Below the pieces are notes generated by a model, which worked only from the letters and a program-made list of their open reading frames with translations, was not told where the DNA came from and made no database searches. From the NCBI GenBank assembly GCA_032230565.1, contig JAVXWL010000091.1, positions 1 through 27,110 of the forward strand: a DNA stretch of 27,110 nucleotides, written 5' to 3'. Origin of the DNA: GCA-003244245 sp032230565 (GTDB taxonomy: Bacteria > Actinomycetota > Actinomycetes > Mycobacteriales > Pseudonocardiaceae). How positions within the stretch are numbered: the stretch's first letter is position 1; every line of letters begins with the position of its first letter. Both the position numbers and the translations under genes were made by a program. Shown piece after piece: positions 25,289-27,110 of this stretch.

Positions 25289-25303
25289 TGATTATCGGTT
25301 TCG
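25289..25303. promoter_or_regulatory. Possible Zur-type box upstream of the metal-uptake genes
   Basis: TGATTATCGGTTTCG is an AT-rich island about 63 bases before the lipoprotein start. It agrees at 10 of 15 positions with a TGAAAATCATTTTCA-type Zur site as I recall it for actinobacteria. Position and gene content (metal ABC importer) fit zinc-dependent repression. The match is imperfect, so a Zur or other Fur-family site is only a candidate. Confidence 0.4.
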
Positions 25304-25365
25304 TTTACGCTCGACGTCAGTTGCCACCTATGTGGGTGACACCAGGCCGGGGTGAGGATGCGGAC

Positions 25366-26316
25366 GTGAGCGGAGCTGGAATATGGCGTCGGGTCTTACC
25401 GGTTGGCGCAATCGCCGCGGTGGCGGTCACGCTCGCCGGCCTGCTGGCAAGTTGTGCCACCACAGCCCCCTCCGGTAGCGGGACCGCTGGTGAGTCCACA
25501 AAAATCGCGGTGGTGGCGGCGGAGAATTTCTGGGGCAGCATCGCCACGCAGCTCGGTGGCGAGCACGTCGCCGTGCGCAGCATCGTCGCGAGTCCAGACG
25601 CCGACCCGCACGACTATGAGCCCACTCCGGCCGACGGGCGAGCCCTGGCGACCGCCCAGTACGTGATCGAGAACGGGGCCGGCTACGACCCGTGGGTCGC
25701 CAAGGTGGTCAGTGCGAATCCGGTGCCGGCCCGGTCGGTGTTGACGGTGGGGGATCTGGTGGGCGTCAAGAAGGGCGGCAACCCGCATCGCTGGTACTCC
25801 CCGGATGACGTACACCAGGTGATCGAGCGGATCACCACCGACTACAAAGGGATCGACCCGGCCGACGCCGGCTACTTCGATCAGCAGAAGCAGGCCTACG
25901 AGACACACGGTCTGGCTCGCTATAACCAGCTCATCGCCGACATCAAGAGTAAATACAGCGGAACCCCGATCGGCGCCTCGGAATCGATCGTGACCCCGTT
26001 GGCCGAAGACCTGGGGTTGAAGATGGCTACCCCGGAGTCGTTCCTGGACGCGGTGAGCCAAGGCACCGATCCGACCGCGGCTGACAAGATCGCGGTGGAT
26101 CAGCAGATGAAGACCAAGCAGATCAAGCTGTTCGTGTTCAACAGCCAGAACTCGACCCCGGACGTGGCGGCTTTGGTGACCGCGGCGAAGGATCAGGGCA
26201 TCCCCGTGGCAACAGTCACCGAGACGCTCGTCCCGGCCACCGCCAGCTTCCAGGACTGGCAGGTTGGCCAGCTCGAAGGCATCGAGCGGGCATTGTCGCA
26301 GGCGGCCGCCCGATGA
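25366..26316 (+). CDS. Zn/Mn-type ABC transporter substrate-binding lipoprotein
   Basis: The 316-residue protein starts at GTG 25366, with GGTGAGG upstream. A signal peptide ends in a lipobox, LLASC, so it is lipid-anchored outside the membrane. It belongs to the cluster A-I (ZnuA/TroA) family: DADPHDYEPTPAD and GGNPHRWYSPDDV supply the two His ligands, ASESIVTPLAEDLGL the third (Glu), and FVFNSQNSTPDV replaces the usual final Asp region with Asn, as seen in some actinobacterial members. There is no His-rich loop. Zn or Mn is the likely cargo; the Zur-like site favours zinc. The stop overlaps the downstream ATPase gene (ATGA). Confidence 0.92.
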   Translation: MSGAGIWRRVLPVGAIAAVAVTLAGLLASCATTAPSGSGTAGESTKIAVVAAENFWGSIATQLGGEHVAVRSIVASPDADPHDYEPTPADGRALATAQYVIENGAGYDPWVAKVVSANPVPARSVLTVGDLVGVKKGGNPHRWYSPDDVHQVIERITTDYKGIDPADAGYFDQQKQAYETHGLARYNQLIADIKSKYSGTPIGASESIVTPLAEDLGLKMATPESFLDAVSQGTDPTAADKIAVDQQMKTKQIKLFVFNSQNSTPDVAALVTAAKDQGIPVATVTETLVPATASFQDWQVGQLEGIERALSQAAAR

Positions 26317-27110
26317 CTGCTCACTCGCTGAATTCCGACGTGTATCAGCAGCCCAGCAACATCGTCGTGCCGCGGAAGCAGGATCAACGGCCGGTCCCAG
26401 CCGTGATCACCCTGCGCGATGCGGCGGTGGAGCGAGGCGGTCGACGGCTGTGGAGTGGGCTGGATGTGACGGTTCGCGCCGGGGAGTTCGTTGCGGTGCT
26501 AGGACCCAACGGGGTCGGCAAGTCCACCCTCGTCCAGGTCATTTTGGGGACACTGCCCCTGATCGAGGGCGAAGTGCGGGTGCTGGGCGGCGCTGCCGGA
26601 CGAGCCAACGAGCGGATTGGGTACCTGCCCCAACGCCGCAGCTTCGACCCCTCTCTGCGGGTGCGGGGCCGCGACATCGTGCGGCTGGGCTTGGACGGGC
26701 ATCAGTGGGGCCTTCCGCTGCCGGCCTGGTGGCCGTGGCCAGGCGCAACGGCACGGCGCGCAGCCACCGCGCGCGTCGAGGAGGTCATCGACCTCGTCGG
26801 CGCCAGCGCGTACGCCGATCACCCGGTTGGCGAGCTCTCCGGGGGTGAGCAGCAACGCCTGTTGATCGCCCAGGCGTTGGCGCCCGCTCCCGATCTACTA
26901 CTGCTCGATGAGCCGCTGGACAGCCTCGATCTGCCAAATCAGGCCGCCGTTGCCGCCCTCATCGCCGGCATCAGTCGTGCGCAACGAGTGGCAGTGATCA
27001 TGGTGGCGCACGACGTCAACCCGATCTTGTCCCATCTCGATACCGTGGTCTATCTCGCTCCAGGCGGTTCGAAGATCGGCTCACCCCGCGAGGTGATCAC
27101 GGGTCCGACG
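26313..27110 (+). CDS. ABC transporter ATP-binding protein of metal importer (3' end outside window)
   Basis: The ATG at 26313 overlaps the lipoprotein stop, and 266 codons are open to the window end. After about 34 N-terminal residues comes the ATPase domain: Walker A GPNGVGKST (64-72), Q-loop GYLPQRR, signature LSGGEQQRL (from 175), Walker B LLLLDEP (Asp199, Glu200) and H-loop AHD (His233). A Trp/Pro-rich insertion (LPAWWPWPGATA) lies before the signature. It should power uptake of the metal delivered by the lipoprotein; the permease is expected just beyond the window. Confidence 0.92.
   Translation, partial: MTAHSLNSDVYQQPSNIVVPRKQDQRPVPAVITLRDAAVERGGRRLWSGLDVTVRAGEFVAVLGPNGVGKSTLVQVILGTLPLIEGEVRVLGGAAGRANERIGYLPQRRSFDPSLRVRGRDIVRLGLDGHQWGLPLPAWWPWPGATARRAATARVEEVIDLVGASAYADHPVGELSGGEQQRLLIAQALAPAPDLLLLDEPLDSLDLPNQAAVAALIAGISRAQRVAVIMVAHDVNPILSHLDTVVYLAPGGSKIGSPREVITGPT

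Overview
The window is GC-rich, gene-dense DNA from an actinobacterium, most likely Mycobacteriales or Pseudonocardiales. The evidence is GTG and TTG starts, a one-chain FbiC for coenzyme F420, an egtABCD ergothioneine cluster, a CsoR-regulated copper cassette, an ABC-F/small-HTH pair resembling M. tuberculosis Rv1473-Rv1473A, and a CrtL-type lycopene cyclase. Genus cannot be fixed by eye. No tRNA, rRNA, CRISPR array, transposase or phage gene was seen.

Layout. 1-3439: 3' end of a membrane-tethered Hsp70-like protein, translationally coupled to a large P-loop/LuxR regulator. 3499-7233 (minus): a membrane diguanylate cyclase followed by fbiC, with a striking nested palindrome between them. 7474-8550: an exported DUF3048 protein. 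8572-12380: copper operon csoR, copZ-like chaperone, unknown membrane protein and Cu(I) P-type ATPase, preceded by a CsoR-type operator. 12453-13342 (minus): NYN-domain and HIT-domain proteins. 13650-15429: convergent YceI-like protein and lycopene cyclase. 15499-18538: acVLRF1-type peptidyl-tRNA hydrolase, ABC-F protein and small HTH protein, which (with the exception of the HTH protein) act on ribosomes by family knowledge. 18544-18660 (minus): probable remnant of a TetR-type gene. 18810-20663: fused ABC exporter. 20760-25180: egtA-egtB-egtC-egtD, overlapping or 1 base apart, without egtE. 25366-27110: metal-binding lipoprotein and its ABC ATPase (cut by the window end), with a possible Zur box upstream.

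The most unusual content is intergenic. Three copies of a 57-63 bp element (3456-3518, 12410-12472, 18656-18712) each have two inverted arms around exactly 27 bases, and each arm is itself a near-palindrome, as in REPIN/BIME elements. In two copies the element supplies the last codons and stop of the neighbouring gene, so FbiC and the HIT protein both end in SPFGAE. The third copy abuts the gene remnant. Two further unrelated sequences (5861-5923 and 16221-16280) have the same palindrome-within-inverted-repeat design.
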